DNA of 64,000 nt from Verticiella sediminum (GCF_007558815.1 NZ_VLTJ01000046.1:1-64000), one strand, 5' to 3'; numbered from the stretch's first letter, positions 48,323-57,793 are shown. Notes: generated from the letters alone by a model not told the origin. A program made the numbers and translations.

Positions 48323-51248
48323 GGATACGCTCGTTGTTGGCATCGAAAAACGGTGTTTGAACCACTTCCACGTCCACGCACTTGCCGAAAGACCACGCGC
48401 GCAGCCGTTCGCCCATCCGGCTGGCGCCGCCCGCCAGTTGCGCAAGGGCAATCGGCTCGCCCAGGGTCGGGCTGAAATAGCTGCTGGTCACATGGCCTTG
48501 GGGCGCGTCGCCGCGTCCGCTGGCCCCCAGATGGGCTCCCACCGGGATCGGCGTTGCGCGGTCGACGGGCTTTATCCCCACCAACCCGGGTCTGAACGAG
48601 TCCAATGCCGCCGGCCGGAGCAAAGAGCGTCGGCCAACGAAGTTCGCCGGCTTCTTGCCGGGGCTGCGCCAAAGCCCGACATCCTGTGGCAGCGAAGTGC
48701 CGTCGGTGTCGGCGCCCACATGGATGAAGCCTTTCTCGGTGCGCAGGATCATGAGCGCTTCGATGCCGTACATGCCTACGTTCAGCGCCCGTCCTGCATG
48801 CCATAACCGGTTCAGCAGATGTTCGGTGCGGGAAGCCTGCAGATTGATCTCGTAGCCCAGCTCGCCGCTGAAGCTTGCGCGCAGCACGCGCAGTTGCTGC
48901 CCGTCCAGAGCGCCCTGTGCCATGGTCATGTGCGCCATGCGCTCCGGCGCGAAGGCGTCGTCCAGTCCGATGCTGTGCAACAGCCTCCACGCCAACGGTC
49001 CGGAGACCGTCACGTTGCCCCACTGGGCTGTGACCGGGCAGATGAGTACCTTCAAATGGGGATACTCGCATTGCAACCATTCTTCGAAGGCGAGCGCGGC
49101 CTGCTCCGCGCCGCCCGACGTGGTATTCACCCAGAAGTGATCGGGCCCCAGTCTGGACACGATGCCATCGTCAACGATCACGCCGTGCTCGCTCAATCGC
49201 ACCCCGTACCGGGCACCGCCGATCCTGAGCGTCGAGATCTGGCCCACGAACATCAGGTCCAGGAACTCCGCGGCGTCAGGGCCGTACACTGCGATCTTTC
49301 CCAGGGGGGTGCCGTCGAACAGGGCGACACTGTTGCGCACGTGGGCCGCCTCCCGTTGTGCCGCCGCATGCAGATCCTCTGCGGGCCGCGGATACGCCGC
49401 AGGCCGTTCCCATGAGCCGAATTCCTCGAACAATGCACCGCGTTCCGCATGGAAGCGGCGCGCCTGGAGGTGTCTGACCGGGTGCAGGCGCGCGCCTGTG
49501 CGACCCGCCGCAATGGCATTCAGCGTGACCGGCCGGTAGGGCGAGCGGAACTTCGTGGTGCCCACTTGTTGAGGCGCGCGATCCGTGGCCCGGCCCATCA
49601 GGACGATCGCGTTGACGTTGCTCGTCTTGCCCTGATCCGTGGCCATTCCTGTTGTCGTGTACCGCTTGAAATGCTCGATGGACCGGTAGTTCTCCGAAGC
49701 GGCGATCCGGATGTCGCGCACCGTGACGTCGTTCTGAAGGTCGACGAACTGCTTTGCCGGGTGTCGTTTGTACAGCGCGAGCGCGGCTGGCGGCGGCTGA
49801 TTGTCCGCCGGGACAGCGCCAAAGCCGACGCCTGGCGTCGGCGTCTTGGGCGCATGGCTCGTTCCTAGCCGGCCCACCGCGTCGGCGTGTTCCAGCGTTT
49901 GCTCGACGTCGAAAATGCCCGCGCAAGCCCCGACACTCGCCACACCGGCGAGTGGCTTGTCGGGCACGAACATCGAGCTTTCCTCGACCCACTTCAACGA
50001 GCCGCCCGATTGCGCATACAAGCTTACGTTCGGGGTGGCGCCTCCAGCGCTTGCGATGTTGTCGCAAGCCAGCCGCCGCAGCCGGCCGCCCGCCAGGTCG
50101 GCTATCGTGACTCCGCTCATCCCGGCGGCGCTGCCATGCACGGCGGTGATCGTGCTATCCGGATACCAGGCGATGTGAGCGGGGACGTCGACCACGCCGA
50201 TGTCGATTGCCTGCCGGCAGTCCACGATCGCGGCCACTTCGATGCCGGCAAGGGACAGGGTCGCCGCGATGGCGTAGGCGGCATCGCAGGCCGTTGCGAT
50301 CACGACGCGCTTGCCGCATGCCACGCCGTAAAGCGCTGCATAGCGTTCGAGCGCGCCGGCGAGCATCACGCCCGGGCGGTCGTTGTCCGGGAACAGCATT
50401 GGCCGGTCGAACGCACCGGTTGCAAGGACCACGTCGTGGGCTCGGATTCTTACCAGCCGCTCGCGCACCGGCGCTCCGGGCGCGCCGGTCTGCACTGCCG
50501 TGATCAGGCCATGGTCGTACGAGCCCAAGGCCGTTGTGCGCGTCAACAGGCGGCCGCCGGCGCGCTGAAAGTCCGCGAGCAGGGACTCGACGAGTGCCAT
50601 GCCGTTCGGGGCGCGCGCTACCTGCGCTGCCAGACGCCCGCCCGGCTCGAGGTCCGACTCGATCAGAACGACGCTTCGTCCCGCCTGCACCGCCGAGAGT
50701 GCGGTGCGTGCGCCGGCAAGGCCGGCGCCGATGACGAGAAGATCGGCGGCGAGCGAGATCTCGCCGTAGCGCTCGGGGTCTGCGTGTTCGCTCGGACGGC
50801 CGCTGGCGGCCAGTCGTCGGATGGCGGGCTCGAACCACTTCCAGTCGGGGCGGATGAAGGTCTTGTAGTAAAAGCCCGCCGGCAGGTAGGGCGAGACGAT
50901 GCCCAGGCCTGCGAGCAGGTCGTGCTTGAGGCTGGGCCAGCAGTTGCCGCTGCGCACGACGAGGCCGTCGGCGGCCGGTACTTCGGTCAGGCGGCTGTTG
51001 GGCGTGCGTGTGGATCCCGTGCCGATATCGGCTATGCCGGTCGGCTCTTCGGGCCCGCACGAGTAGATGCCGCGCGGGCGGTGCAGTTTATAGCTGCGGC
51101 CAACGAGCCGTATACCGTTGGCCAGCAGCGCGGACGCGACGGTGTCGCCCGCGAACGCATGGACGGACTGACCGTTGAACGAGAAGCGAAGGGCGGTTTC
51201 GCGGTCGATCCTCCCGCCCCAGGGGGGCGGCAAGCGCATGCTACTCAT
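48312..51248 (-). CDS. soxA: Sarcosine oxidase alpha subunit
   Basis: A 978-residue large subunit of heterotetrameric sarcosine oxidase. The first ~100 residues are a ferredoxin-like domain (FNGQSVHAFAGDTVASALLA). Next comes a dinucleotide-binding domain with VIGAGLAGARTALSAVQAG. The last ~370 residues are an aminomethyltransferase-like (GCV-T) domain (GVIVDDGIVSRLGPDHFWVN, FSGELGYEINLQA) that forms methylene-THF. The length is close to the usual 965-1000. It overlaps soxD by eight bases. Confidence 0.95.
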   Translation of the reverse strand: MSSMRLPPPWGGRIDRETALRFSFNGQSVHAFAGDTVASALLANGIRLVGRSYKLHRPRGIYSCGPEEPTGIADIGTGSTRTPNSRLTEVPAADGLVVRSGNCWPSLKHDLLAGLGIVSPYLPAGFYYKTFIRPDWKWFEPAIRRLAASGRPSEHADPERYGEISLAADLLVIGAGLAGARTALSAVQAGRSVVLIESDLEPGGRLAAQVARAPNGMALVESLLADFQRAGGRLLTRTTALGSYDHGLITAVQTGAPGAPVRERLVRIRAHDVVLATGAFDRPMLFPDNDRPGVMLAGALERYAALYGVACGKRVVIATACDAAYAIAATLSLAGIEVAAIVDCRQAIDIGVVDVPAHIAWYPDSTITAVHGSAAGMSGVTIADLAGGRLRRLACDNIASAGGATPNVSLYAQSGGSLKWVEESSMFVPDKPLAGVASVGACAGIFDVEQTLEHADAVGRLGTSHAPKTPTPGVGFGAVPADNQPPPAALALYKRHPAKQFVDLQNDVTVRDIRIAASENYRSIEHFKRYTTTGMATDQGKTSNVNAIVLMGRATDRAPQQVGTTKFRSPYRPVTLNAIAAGRTGARLHPVRHLQARRFHAERGALFEEFGSWERPAAYPRPAEDLHAAAQREAAHVRNSVALFDGTPLGKIAVYGPDAAEFLDLMFVGQISTLRIGGARYGVRLSEHGVIVDDGIVSRLGPDHFWVNTTSGGAEQAALAFEEWLQCEYPHLKVLICPVTAQWGNVTVSGPLAWRLLHSIGLDDAFAPERMAHMTMAQGALDGQQLRVLRASFSGELGYEINLQASRTEHLLNRLWHAGRALNVGMYGIEALMILRTEKGFIHVGADTDGTSLPQDVGLWRSPGKKPANFVGRRSLLRPAALDSFRPGLVGIKPVDRATPIPVGAHLGASGRGDAPQGHVTSSYFSPTLGEPIALAQLAGGASRMGERLRAWSFGKCVDVEVVQTPFFDANNERIHGQ

Positions 51249-51516
51249 CGACGTCTCCAGCGGCTGTGCCCATGCGATAGGTCTGCGTCACTTCGTGGGT
51301 GAGGGTGTCGCGCAGTACGTTGAACCATTGGCCGCAGCCGTAGGTGTGGCGCCAGCGTTCGCGATGCGGGCCAGCCGGGTTATCGCGCATGAGCAGATAG
51401 TCGGCCCATTCGTCGTCCGAGCAGGTCAGCGGGGGGCGCGTCAGATGTGCGGGACCCCCGCAGTGGAATTCGCTTTCCATGCGTGGTCCGCACCAGGGGC
51501 AGGTTAGAAGCATCAT
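51241..51516 (-). CDS. soxD: Sarcosine oxidase delta subunit
   Basis: A 91-residue zinc-binding subunit. It starts MMLLTCPWCGPR with a CxxC pair; RERWRHTYGCGQWFNVLRDT carries the further histidine and cysteine ligands. It is nested between soxB (6-base gap) and soxA (8-base overlap), the usual order. Confidence 0.93.
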   Translation of the reverse strand: MMLLTCPWCGPRMESEFHCGGPAHLTRPPLTCSDDEWADYLLMRDNPAGPHRERWRHTYGCGQWFNVLRDTLTHEVTQTYRMGTAAGDVDE

Positions 51517-51522
51517 TTGGCG

Positions 51523-52779
51523 TCAGTGTGCAATGCCGGCCGCAGCGGCTTCATCGATGAAGCGACCGCTGGAGAAGCGGCCTAGTTGGAACGGCTGCGC
51601 AAGCTCGTGCGTGCGGTCGGTCGCGAGTTGGTGCGCCAAGGTCCATCCGCCAACCGGTATGCCTTTGAAGCCGCCCGTGCCCCAGCCGCAGTTCAAATAG
51701 AGGCCGGTAACGGGCGTCGGCCCAATGATGGGGCTGGAGTCCTGGACCACGTCGACGATGCCCGCCCATTGCCGCATCAGGCGCAGGCGGCCAAGAGAGG
51801 GAAACATCTCGACCGTGGCCGCAACCACTTGCTGGGTAATGGCGAAGCTGCCGCGCTGGGCATAGGAGGGAAAGTGATCGAGTGCGCCGCCCATGACGAT
51901 TTCGCCCTTGTCGCTCTGGCTCCAGTACGCGCCGAGCGAGGGCGAAAGCGTCACCCGCTCCAGCACGGGTTTGACGGGTTCCGTCACCATCGCCTGCAAG
52001 GCGTAGCTCGTTACGGGCAGGCGAAGGCCTGCCCACTGCGCAATCCGGCTGCTGTGACCGGCCACGCATATCGCGACTTTGTCCGCGTGTATCGTGCCGA
52101 GCTCAGTGTGGACCGCCTTGACGACCCCATCTTGTATATCGAACCCAGTGGCCGCGCAGCCCTGGACGATGTCGACGCCCAATGCGCTTGCCCCCCGTGC
52201 GTACCCCCAGGCCACGGCATCGTGTCGGGCCGAGCCGGCGCGCTTCTGGATCAGCCCGCCGAGAATCGGAAACCTCGCGCTCGCCGAAAAATTCAGCCGG
52301 GGCTCGAGTTCCCGCACCTCTTTGGCGCTCAGCATCTCTGCATCCACCCGGTTGCTTTGCATCGCGTTTGCCCAACGCGCCTGCAGGTCCAGGTCATGGC
52401 GCGAATGCGCGAGCGTGATCATGCCGCGTTGGCTGAACATGATGTTGTAGTTCAGCTCGCGTGAAAGACCTTCATAAAGGCGCACGGAGAAGTCGTAGAG
52501 GCGCGCGCTTTCCGGGTAGAGGTAGTTCGACCGGATGATCGTGGTGTTGCGCCCGGTGTTGCCTCCCCCGATCCAGCCTTTCTCTATCACCGCCACGTTC
52601 GTGATGCCGTGGTTCTTGGCCAGGTAATAGGCGGTCGCCAAGCCTTGGCCGCCGCCGCCGATGATGATCACGTCATAGCGCTTCTTGGGCCTTGCATCTC
52701 GCCAGGCCGGGGCCCAATCGTCTTGATCGGCTCCAGCCGCGAACAGATTCCAGGCGGAGTAATGGGTTCGAGTGTGCAT
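51523..52779 (-). CDS. soxB: Sarcosine oxidase beta subunit
   Basis: A 418-residue flavoprotein subunit holding the FAD/FMN active site. The dinucleotide loop is YDVIIIGGGGQGLATAYYLA. IGGGNTGRNTTIIRSNYL carries the covalent-flavin region, and LYLNCGWGTGGFKGIPVGG ends the FAD domain. The start MHTRTHYSAWNLF matches family starts. No ribosome site is visible. A promoter with its -10 only six bases before the ATG is seen, so leaderless translation is possible. It is the first gene of soxBDAG-purU-folD. Confidence 0.95.
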   Translation of the reverse strand: MHTRTHYSAWNLFAAGADQDDWAPAWRDARPKKRYDVIIIGGGGQGLATAYYLAKNHGITNVAVIEKGWIGGGNTGRNTTIIRSNYLYPESARLYDFSVRLYEGLSRELNYNIMFSQRGMITLAHSRHDLDLQARWANAMQSNRVDAEMLSAKEVRELEPRLNFSASARFPILGGLIQKRAGSARHDAVAWGYARGASALGVDIVQGCAATGFDIQDGVVKAVHTELGTIHADKVAICVAGHSSRIAQWAGLRLPVTSYALQAMVTEPVKPVLERVTLSPSLGAYWSQSDKGEIVMGGALDHFPSYAQRGSFAITQQVVAATVEMFPSLGRLRLMRQWAGIVDVVQDSSPIIGPTPVTGLYLNCGWGTGGFKGIPVGGWTLAHQLATDRTHELAQPFQLGRFSSGRFIDEAAAAGIAH

Positions 52780-52799
52780 GGCGGAACTATATTTTAAAA

Positions 52800-52815
52800 G
52801 ATACAGTACTGTAAA
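52800..52815. promoter_or_regulatory. Regulon palindrome, site 1 (sox operon)
   Basis: GATACAGTACTGTAAA contains the perfect palindrome TACAGTACTGTA. It overlaps a likely sox promoter: -35 TTTACA (minus strand of 52811-52816) and -10 TATAGT (minus strand of 52786-52791). Confidence 0.7.
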
Positions 52816-52906
52816 CCCTATGTTGCCGGCCCGGTATGCCGAATTGGGTTGCCGCCACTCGAAATTTGCGTCGCTGAACGCCTCAATATGTTGGCTATTC
52901 TTAAAA

Positions 52907-52922
52907 GATACAGTAGTGTATC
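52907..52922. promoter_or_regulatory. Regulon palindrome, site 2 (dehydrogenase-tetR)
   Basis: GATACAGTAGTGTATC, a near-perfect palindrome with one central mismatch pair, lies 80 bases upstream of the dehydrogenase start. It shares TTAAAAGATACAGTA with site 1. Confidence 0.7.
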
Positions 52923-53002
52923 ATTTGGCCGAGGCGGTCGTCGTTCCGACGGCGCGACGTCGCGTCGGCGCGCTTTTGTCGTCCTTCCCATGAGGTCATG
53001 CA

Positions 53003-54046
53003 ATGCATCGAAGTCCCGACACTCTCTTTGCCCTGCCGGGTGAACCGCCGCACGAGCAGGTTTCCATGTTCTGCGACGCCGGCTCCGGGCTGCGCACGAT
53101 CATTGCCATTCACAGTACCGCGAGAGGGCCGGCATTCGGCGGGTGCCGGGTGTGGAGCTACGCGTCGGACGCTGATGCGCTGCGCGATGCGCTGCGGCTC
53201 TCGCATGGCATGAGCCTGAAGAATGCCCTGGCCGGCCTGCCGTTCGGCGGCGGCAAGGCCGTCATTCTCAAGCCGGTCGAGACGCCGGAGCGCGCGTCGT
53301 TGTTCCAGGCGTTCGGCAAGCGGGTCGATATGCTGGGGGGGCGCTACATCACGGCGGAGGACGTCGGCAGCACCACCGACGACATGAGGGCGGTGCAGCG
53401 CAATACGGCGTTCGTCAGCGGCATCCCGCGCGATGGCTCTTTTGGCGGAGACCCCTCGCCCAAGACCGCATGGGGGGTGTTTCTCGCCATCGACGAAGCG
53501 GTGCGGCACGTCATGAAGCGCCCGCTCGACGGTGTGACCGTGGCCGTGCAGGGACTGGGCTCCGTCGGGATGGCGCTGTGCCGGCATCTGCATGCCGCGG
53601 GTGCCCGGCTCAAGGTGTCGGATCTCGATCAGGATCGCGTGCGCTACGCGCAGTCGACCTTCGCGGCCATGCCGGTGGACTCGGATCAGATCCTGGCGAC
53701 GCCTTGCGACGTGCTGGCGCCCTGCGCGCTGGGCGGGGTGCTGAACGCTTCGAGCGTGCCGCGCGTTGCCGCGGCCATCGTCGTGGGGGCATCCAACAAT
53801 CAGTTGCTGACGCCGGCCGACGGCGACGCGCTGCACGCGCGAGGCGTGCTGTACCTGCCGGACTTTCTGGTCAATGCGGGCGGTATCATCAGCGCCGCCC
53901 GGGAGTATCTGGGTACCGGCGATGAGGCTGAGGTGATGCGCGAGATCGGGATGATTCGCCAGCGCGTGGCCGAATTGCTGGAACGCTCCGGGGGGCAGGC
54001 CCCGTTTCGTGTCGCTCAGCAATGGGCCGAGGCGTTGGTGGGCTAG
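53003..54046 (+). CDS. Leu/Phe/Val-type amino-acid dehydrogenase (ELFV family)
   Basis: A 347-residue NAD(P)-dependent amino-acid dehydrogenase. ARGPAFGGCRVWSY and MSLKNALAGLPFGGGKAVI carry the substrate-side glycine loop and catalytic lysines. VAVQGLGSVGMALCRHLHA is the dinucleotide loop. Length and motifs resemble leucine or phenylalanine dehydrogenase. It is divergent from soxB under a shared control region and is followed 17 bases later by the tetR gene. The substrate is probably an amino acid released in the same pathway, but which one is not clear. Confidence 0.88.
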   Translation: MHRSPDTLFALPGEPPHEQVSMFCDAGSGLRTIIAIHSTARGPAFGGCRVWSYASDADALRDALRLSHGMSLKNALAGLPFGGGKAVILKPVETPERASLFQAFGKRVDMLGGRYITAEDVGSTTDDMRAVQRNTAFVSGIPRDGSFGGDPSPKTAWGVFLAIDEAVRHVMKRPLDGVTVAVQGLGSVGMALCRHLHAAGARLKVSDLDQDRVRYAQSTFAAMPVDSDQILATPCDVLAPCALGGVLNASSVPRVAAAIVVGASNNQLLTPADGDALHARGVLYLPDFLVNAGGIISAAREYLGTGDEAEVMREIGMIRQRVAELLERSGGQAPFRVAQQWAEALVG

Positions 54047-54063
54047 ATGATAAGATTTCACGC

Positions 54064-54678
54064 ATGGCAAATCTCGTCCCGAAAACCTCGCCGGCCACCT
54101 GGGTGGAGACCGCCCGCAAGGCGCTGATAGAAGAGGGCGTGCACGGTGTCAAGGTCGACCGCCTGGCACAGCGTCTGGGCGTGACCCGTGGGGGCTTCTA
54201 CAAGCACTTCCAGGACCGCGGCGAGCTGCTCGAGCAGCTCTTGGCGCGATGGGAAAGCGAGAATCTTTTCTTGTTGGAAGGCCCCATCCCGAAGTCTGCC
54301 GCCGAGGCGGCGGTGATGCTCGAGCGCGTGAGCGAGAGGCTGATCACGGAGGACGGGTTCGACCCCAAGTATGACCTGGCCGTGCGGGACTGGGCGCGCA
54401 ACGACAAGCGCGCGGCCTGGGCGGTCGAACGGGTCGATGGCAAGCGGTTGGAAGGGCTCGAGCGGCTTTTCGTCGCGATGGGGTGCACCGCGGAAGAGGC
54501 CGCAGTCAGGGCCCGGGTGTACTACTACCATCAGATCGGCTACTACTCGATGGGGGTCAAGCAATCCGTATCCGAGCGAAAACGGCTCATGCCGGTGTAT
54601 ATGCAGATATTCCTCGGGCCTGAGCTCCTGCCGGCCAAAGCGAAAGCCGTCCTGTCCGGCAAGACGAAGACGACCTGA
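54064..54678 (+). CDS. TetR-family regulator
   Basis: A 204-residue regulator. The helix-turn-helix is ALIEEGVHGVKVDRLAQRLG/VTRGGFYKHFQDRGELLEQL. The rest is a helical ligand domain. The ATG at 54064 starts the conserved part; the upstream frame overlaps the dehydrogenase gene. It is the only regulator encoded within this region, so it is the best candidate to bind the three GATACAGTA palindromes and control its own operon. Confidence 0.87.
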   Translation: MANLVPKTSPATWVETARKALIEEGVHGVKVDRLAQRLGVTRGGFYKHFQDRGELLEQLLARWESENLFLLEGPIPKSAAEAAVMLERVSERLITEDGFDPKYDLAVRDWARNDKRAAWAVERVDGKRLEGLERLFVAMGCTAEEAAVRARVYYYHQIGYYSMGVKQSVSERKRLMPVYMQIFLGPELLPAKAKAVLSGKTKTT

Positions 54679-54722
54679 GCACGCCCGGGAGCGCCTGAAC
54701 GTGCTCGGATCGCTCGCGCGGA

Positions 54723-55700
54723 TCAATCCATTTTGATGTTGGCGGCGGTGACCACCTGGCCGACCTTCGCCAGGTCGGCGCGCATCATGTCTTCCATTTC
54801 CTGGGCCGAGTTGGCGAGCACTTCGGCGCTCAATGTGCGCATTTGCTCGAGCATGGCCGGCACGCGCAGTTGTTCCCGCACCGCGGACCCGATGAGTTCG
54901 ACGATATCGGCGGGTATTCCCTTGGGGCCCAGCAATCCCCACCAGGCAAGTCCCTCGATCGGCGTGCCGATCTGTTCTTCGATAGTGGGGATGTCCGGAA
55001 AGAGCCTCATGCGCTGTGTGCCGGTCACCGCTATCGCACGTAGCCGGCCGCTGCGTAGCAGTGGCTCGACCGCCGCGAGAGCGGGCACCGCCACATCCAC
55101 CTGCCCGCCCGCGAGGTCGGTGAGCGCCTGGTTCTGTCCGCGATAGGGTATGTGCACGATGGACGTGTTGCTCGCCTGTTTGATTTGCTCCATCACCAGT
55201 TGGCCAACGCTGCCGTTGCCGGCCGAGCCATAGTTCAGGCGTCCCGGGTTGCTGCGAGCAGCGGCGATCAGGCCTTTCAGGTCGACGATGTCCGATTGGG
55301 CGTTGACGACGATCGCGAGCTGCGTCTGCGCCACCATGCAGATCGGAGTGAAGTCCCGCAGCGGGTCGAAAGGCAGGTCGCGGTAGAGATGCGGATTGAT
55401 CACGTGATTGGCCGCCACCATCACCAGCGAATAGCCGTCTCCAGGCAATTTCGCGACGGTCGATGTGCCGACGATGCCGCTGGCCGCCGCAATGTTCTCG
55501 ACGGTCACCGGTACGTTCCAGGTCTTGGCGAGACCCTCCGCAAGCAAGCGCGATGTGCTGTCGGTGGCGGTCCCGACGGCGTACGGAACAATGATGCGCA
55601 CCGGGCGGGACGGATACGTTTCCGCCCCTGGCGCTGTAAAGCTGATCGGGGCCAGCGTAGCGGCGGCCAGCGATTTCAGGGCAGTTCTTCTCGAGATCAT
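54723..55700 (-). CDS. Bug-family (TctC) periplasmic binding protein
   Basis: A 325-residue protein. The N-terminus SRRTALKSLAAATLAPISF is a probable Tat signal. Mature segments VRIIVPYAVGTATDSTSRLL, LNYGSAGNGSVGQLVMEQI and HIPYRGQNQALTDLAGGQVD are Bug hallmarks. It starts 19 bases after the chorismate-mutase-like gene and ends the ggt operon. It is convergent with tetR. The ligand is unknown, presumably the substrate of the regulon. Confidence 0.9.
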   Translation of the reverse strand: MISRRTALKSLAAATLAPISFTAPGAETYPSRPVRIIVPYAVGTATDSTSRLLAEGLAKTWNVPVTVENIAAASGIVGTSTVAKLPGDGYSLVMVAANHVINPHLYRDLPFDPLRDFTPICMVAQTQLAIVVNAQSDIVDLKGLIAAARSNPGRLNYGSAGNGSVGQLVMEQIKQASNTSIVHIPYRGQNQALTDLAGGQVDVAVPALAAVEPLLRSGRLRAIAVTGTQRMRLFPDIPTIEEQIGTPIEGLAWWGLLGPKGIPADIVELIGSAVREQLRVPAMLEQMRTLSAEVLANSAQEMEDMMRADLAKVGQVVTAANIKMD

Positions 55701-55719
55701 GCAAGCTCCAGGAGGGGGG

Positions 55720-56064
55720 CTAGTCGCGCTCGGAGGTGGGCTCGACGTGGCGGTTGGCGAAGAGTTCTAACTGTCGGGGAATGCTGACGTCGAGAATGGC
55801 GTTGTAGACGGCGTGCGCGAGCGCGCGCGATACACCCGCGTCAGCGGCTTGCCGGTCGATGCGCGCCAACAGATTCGCGCGCAGCGGCAAGTCCGTGATA
55901 TCGGCGGCCGAGCGCTTGAACCGAACGGCTTCGGCCGCCAGACGTTCACGCGTTGCCAAGCCCGCGATGATCTGCCGATCGATCTCTGCGACGTCCCTGC
56001 GCACGGCGTCCAGCGTGCGTTCGACGGCGGGGCGCTCGTCGTTGTGCATGGCTGGCTTGCTCAT
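55720..56064 (-). CDS. Chorismate mutase type II (AroQ-like) domain protein
   Basis: A 114-residue all-helical protein. LDAVRRDVAEIDRQIIAGLA, then R-ERLAAEAVRFKRSAADI, follow the AroQ pattern with conserved arginines and a lysine. AroQ enzymes convert chorismate to prephenate; close relatives act as isochorismate-pyruvate lyases. It overlaps ggt by four bases, a context with no aromatic synthesis genes, so catalysis on chorismate is doubtful and another role is possible. Confidence 0.75.
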   Translation of the reverse strand: MSKPAMHNDERPAVERTLDAVRRDVAEIDRQIIAGLATRERLAAEAVRFKRSAADITDLPLRANLLARIDRQAADAGVSRALAHAVYNAILDVSIPRQLELFANRHVEPTSERD

Positions 56065-57776
56065 CGCGCGATGGCGTAGCTCGGGCGCCGGGGGTCGGCC
56101 GCGGCAAGCTGTACGGCGCGGTTCGGATCGTGCTGGATCAGGCACACGGCGCCGGCCCGCCACGTGCGCTCGGGCCAGGGCAGGGCGTCGTGCCCGAGCG
56201 ACTTGAGCGCGTCTATGGTCTCCTGCCCGATATCGGCCTCGACGGTGAGCCGCCCGGGTAGGCTCGCATGAGGTTCGAACGAATCCGGGAAGTCGTATGT
56301 GGCGAAGCGCGGCGCATCCACGGCTTGCTGTGGATCCATGCCGAAGGCCGTGATGTTCAGGAGCACCTGCGCCATCGCCTGAAGCTGCACGTCGCCGCCG
56401 GGCGTGCCCAAAGGCATGAGCGTGCCGTCGCTGAATATCGCCATCGCGGGGCTGGGCGTCAGCCGTGGTCGTTTGCCCGGCGCGACGCTGGATGCCTGCG
56501 CGGGATCGGCCCACGATTGCGAGCCGCGAGACGATGGGCAGATTCCGGTGCCGGGGATGACCGGGGTGTCCATGGATACGTCGCTGGGGGTCGCCGAGAT
56601 CGCGTTGCCGTGCCGGTCGACCACGCAGACATACGAGGTGTCGAGCGCGATGGATTCCGTGCCTGCCTCGGTCCACGGCTCGGTTGCACGCTCCGCACTG
56701 ATCGCCCGCGCGCGCCGGCTCGCGTGTTCGGCGGACAACAAGTCGTCCAGCGGCACGTGCACATGCGCGGGGTCGCCGAAGTATCGATGACGATCGACGA
56801 ACGCCGCTTTCATGGCTTCGGCGAGCAAGTGGATGTAGGCAACGCAGTTGTGGGCCTGCTCGCCGACCCGAAGTGCGTCGGCGATTCTGAGCATTTCTAC
56901 GAGGCAGGGGCCTTGGCACCAGGGCTGGGCGGTGTAGATGTCGTACCCGTCGAAAGCGGCACGGACCGGATCGCCGACCGGTGTGTGATAGCCATCCAGA
57001 TCTTCCGCCGTGAGCAGGCCGCCGTTCTCGCGGTGGTACTTGAGGATGGCTGCGGCAATGTCGCCCTTGTAGAAAGCGTCTCGTGCGGCGCGCAGGCCTT
57101 TGACCCGGCTGCCGCCGGCCGCCCGTTCGGCGTGCGCCATGTACTGAATCGTCCTGGCCAGATCGCGCTGTACGAACAACTCTCCCGGTTTTGGCGGGCG
57201 GCCATCGGGCAGATAGATCTGCGCATTCGATGGCCAGCGTGCGTACTCGGCCTCGAATGCCGAGATGATGTCCGACATCAGCGGATACATGATGAAGCCG
57301 TCACGGGCAAGGCGGATCGCTTCGTCCGCGACCTCGGAGAAGGTCATGGTGCCGAACTCGGCCAGTGCGGTGATCCACGCATCGGGCGCTGCCGGAATCA
57401 CGGTGCGCAACACGCCGTGTGGAATGGTGCCGCCGTGGTGTTTTGCGAAGTAATTGGGTGCCATCGACTTCGGCCAGTAGCCCAGCCCGGCAATTTCGCG
57501 CACGGTACGGGTCTGTGCGCTATAGACGAGCATGGGTGCCACGCCAGCGAAATTGACCACGTCGCTTTGCACCACCGACAGCACCATGCCGGCCGCCGCG
57601 CCTGCATCGACGGCGTTGCCGCCGGCCTCCAGGATGCGAAAGGCGGCTTGTGCCGCCAAGGGGTGGCCGGCGCAGACCGCGTGACGGGTGCCGGTGATCA
57701 ACGGCCGGCTTAGCGCGGCGCCGGATGCCGACACTGTGCGTTGAGTCAGGGCGTTGCCTATGCTATCGACAGACAT
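56061..57776 (-). CDS. Gamma-glutamyltransferase family protein, cytoplasmic
   Basis: A 571-residue Ntn-type enzyme. The early domain has HPLAAQAAFRILEAGGNAVDA. The predicted nucleophile is Thr380 in ALDTSYVCVVDRHGNAISAT, where precursor cleavage forms two subunits. The C-terminal part has GTPGGDVQLQAMAQVLLNI. It lacks a signal peptide, unlike classical Ggt. Family members hydrolyse or transfer gamma-glutamyl groups or related amides. AGGA precedes the ATG at 57776; the TTG at 57791 is rejected. It is first in the ggt-AroQ-Bug operon under palindrome site 3. Confidence 0.87.
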   Translation of the reverse strand: MSVDSIGNALTQRTVSASGAALSRPLITGTRHAVCAGHPLAAQAAFRILEAGGNAVDAGAAAGMVLSVVQSDVVNFAGVAPMLVYSAQTRTVREIAGLGYWPKSMAPNYFAKHHGGTIPHGVLRTVIPAAPDAWITALAEFGTMTFSEVADEAIRLARDGFIMYPLMSDIISAFEAEYARWPSNAQIYLPDGRPPKPGELFVQRDLARTIQYMAHAERAAGGSRVKGLRAARDAFYKGDIAAAILKYHRENGGLLTAEDLDGYHTPVGDPVRAAFDGYDIYTAQPWCQGPCLVEMLRIADALRVGEQAHNCVAYIHLLAEAMKAAFVDRHRYFGDPAHVHVPLDDLLSAEHASRRARAISAERATEPWTEAGTESIALDTSYVCVVDRHGNAISATPSDVSMDTPVIPGTGICPSSRGSQSWADPAQASSVAPGKRPRLTPSPAMAIFSDGTLMPLGTPGGDVQLQAMAQVLLNITAFGMDPQQAVDAPRFATYDFPDSFEPHASLPGRLTVEADIGQETIDALKSLGHDALPWPERTWRAGAVCLIQHDPNRAVQLAAADPRRPSYAIAR

Positions 57777-57793
57777 GGATGTCTTCCTCAAAA

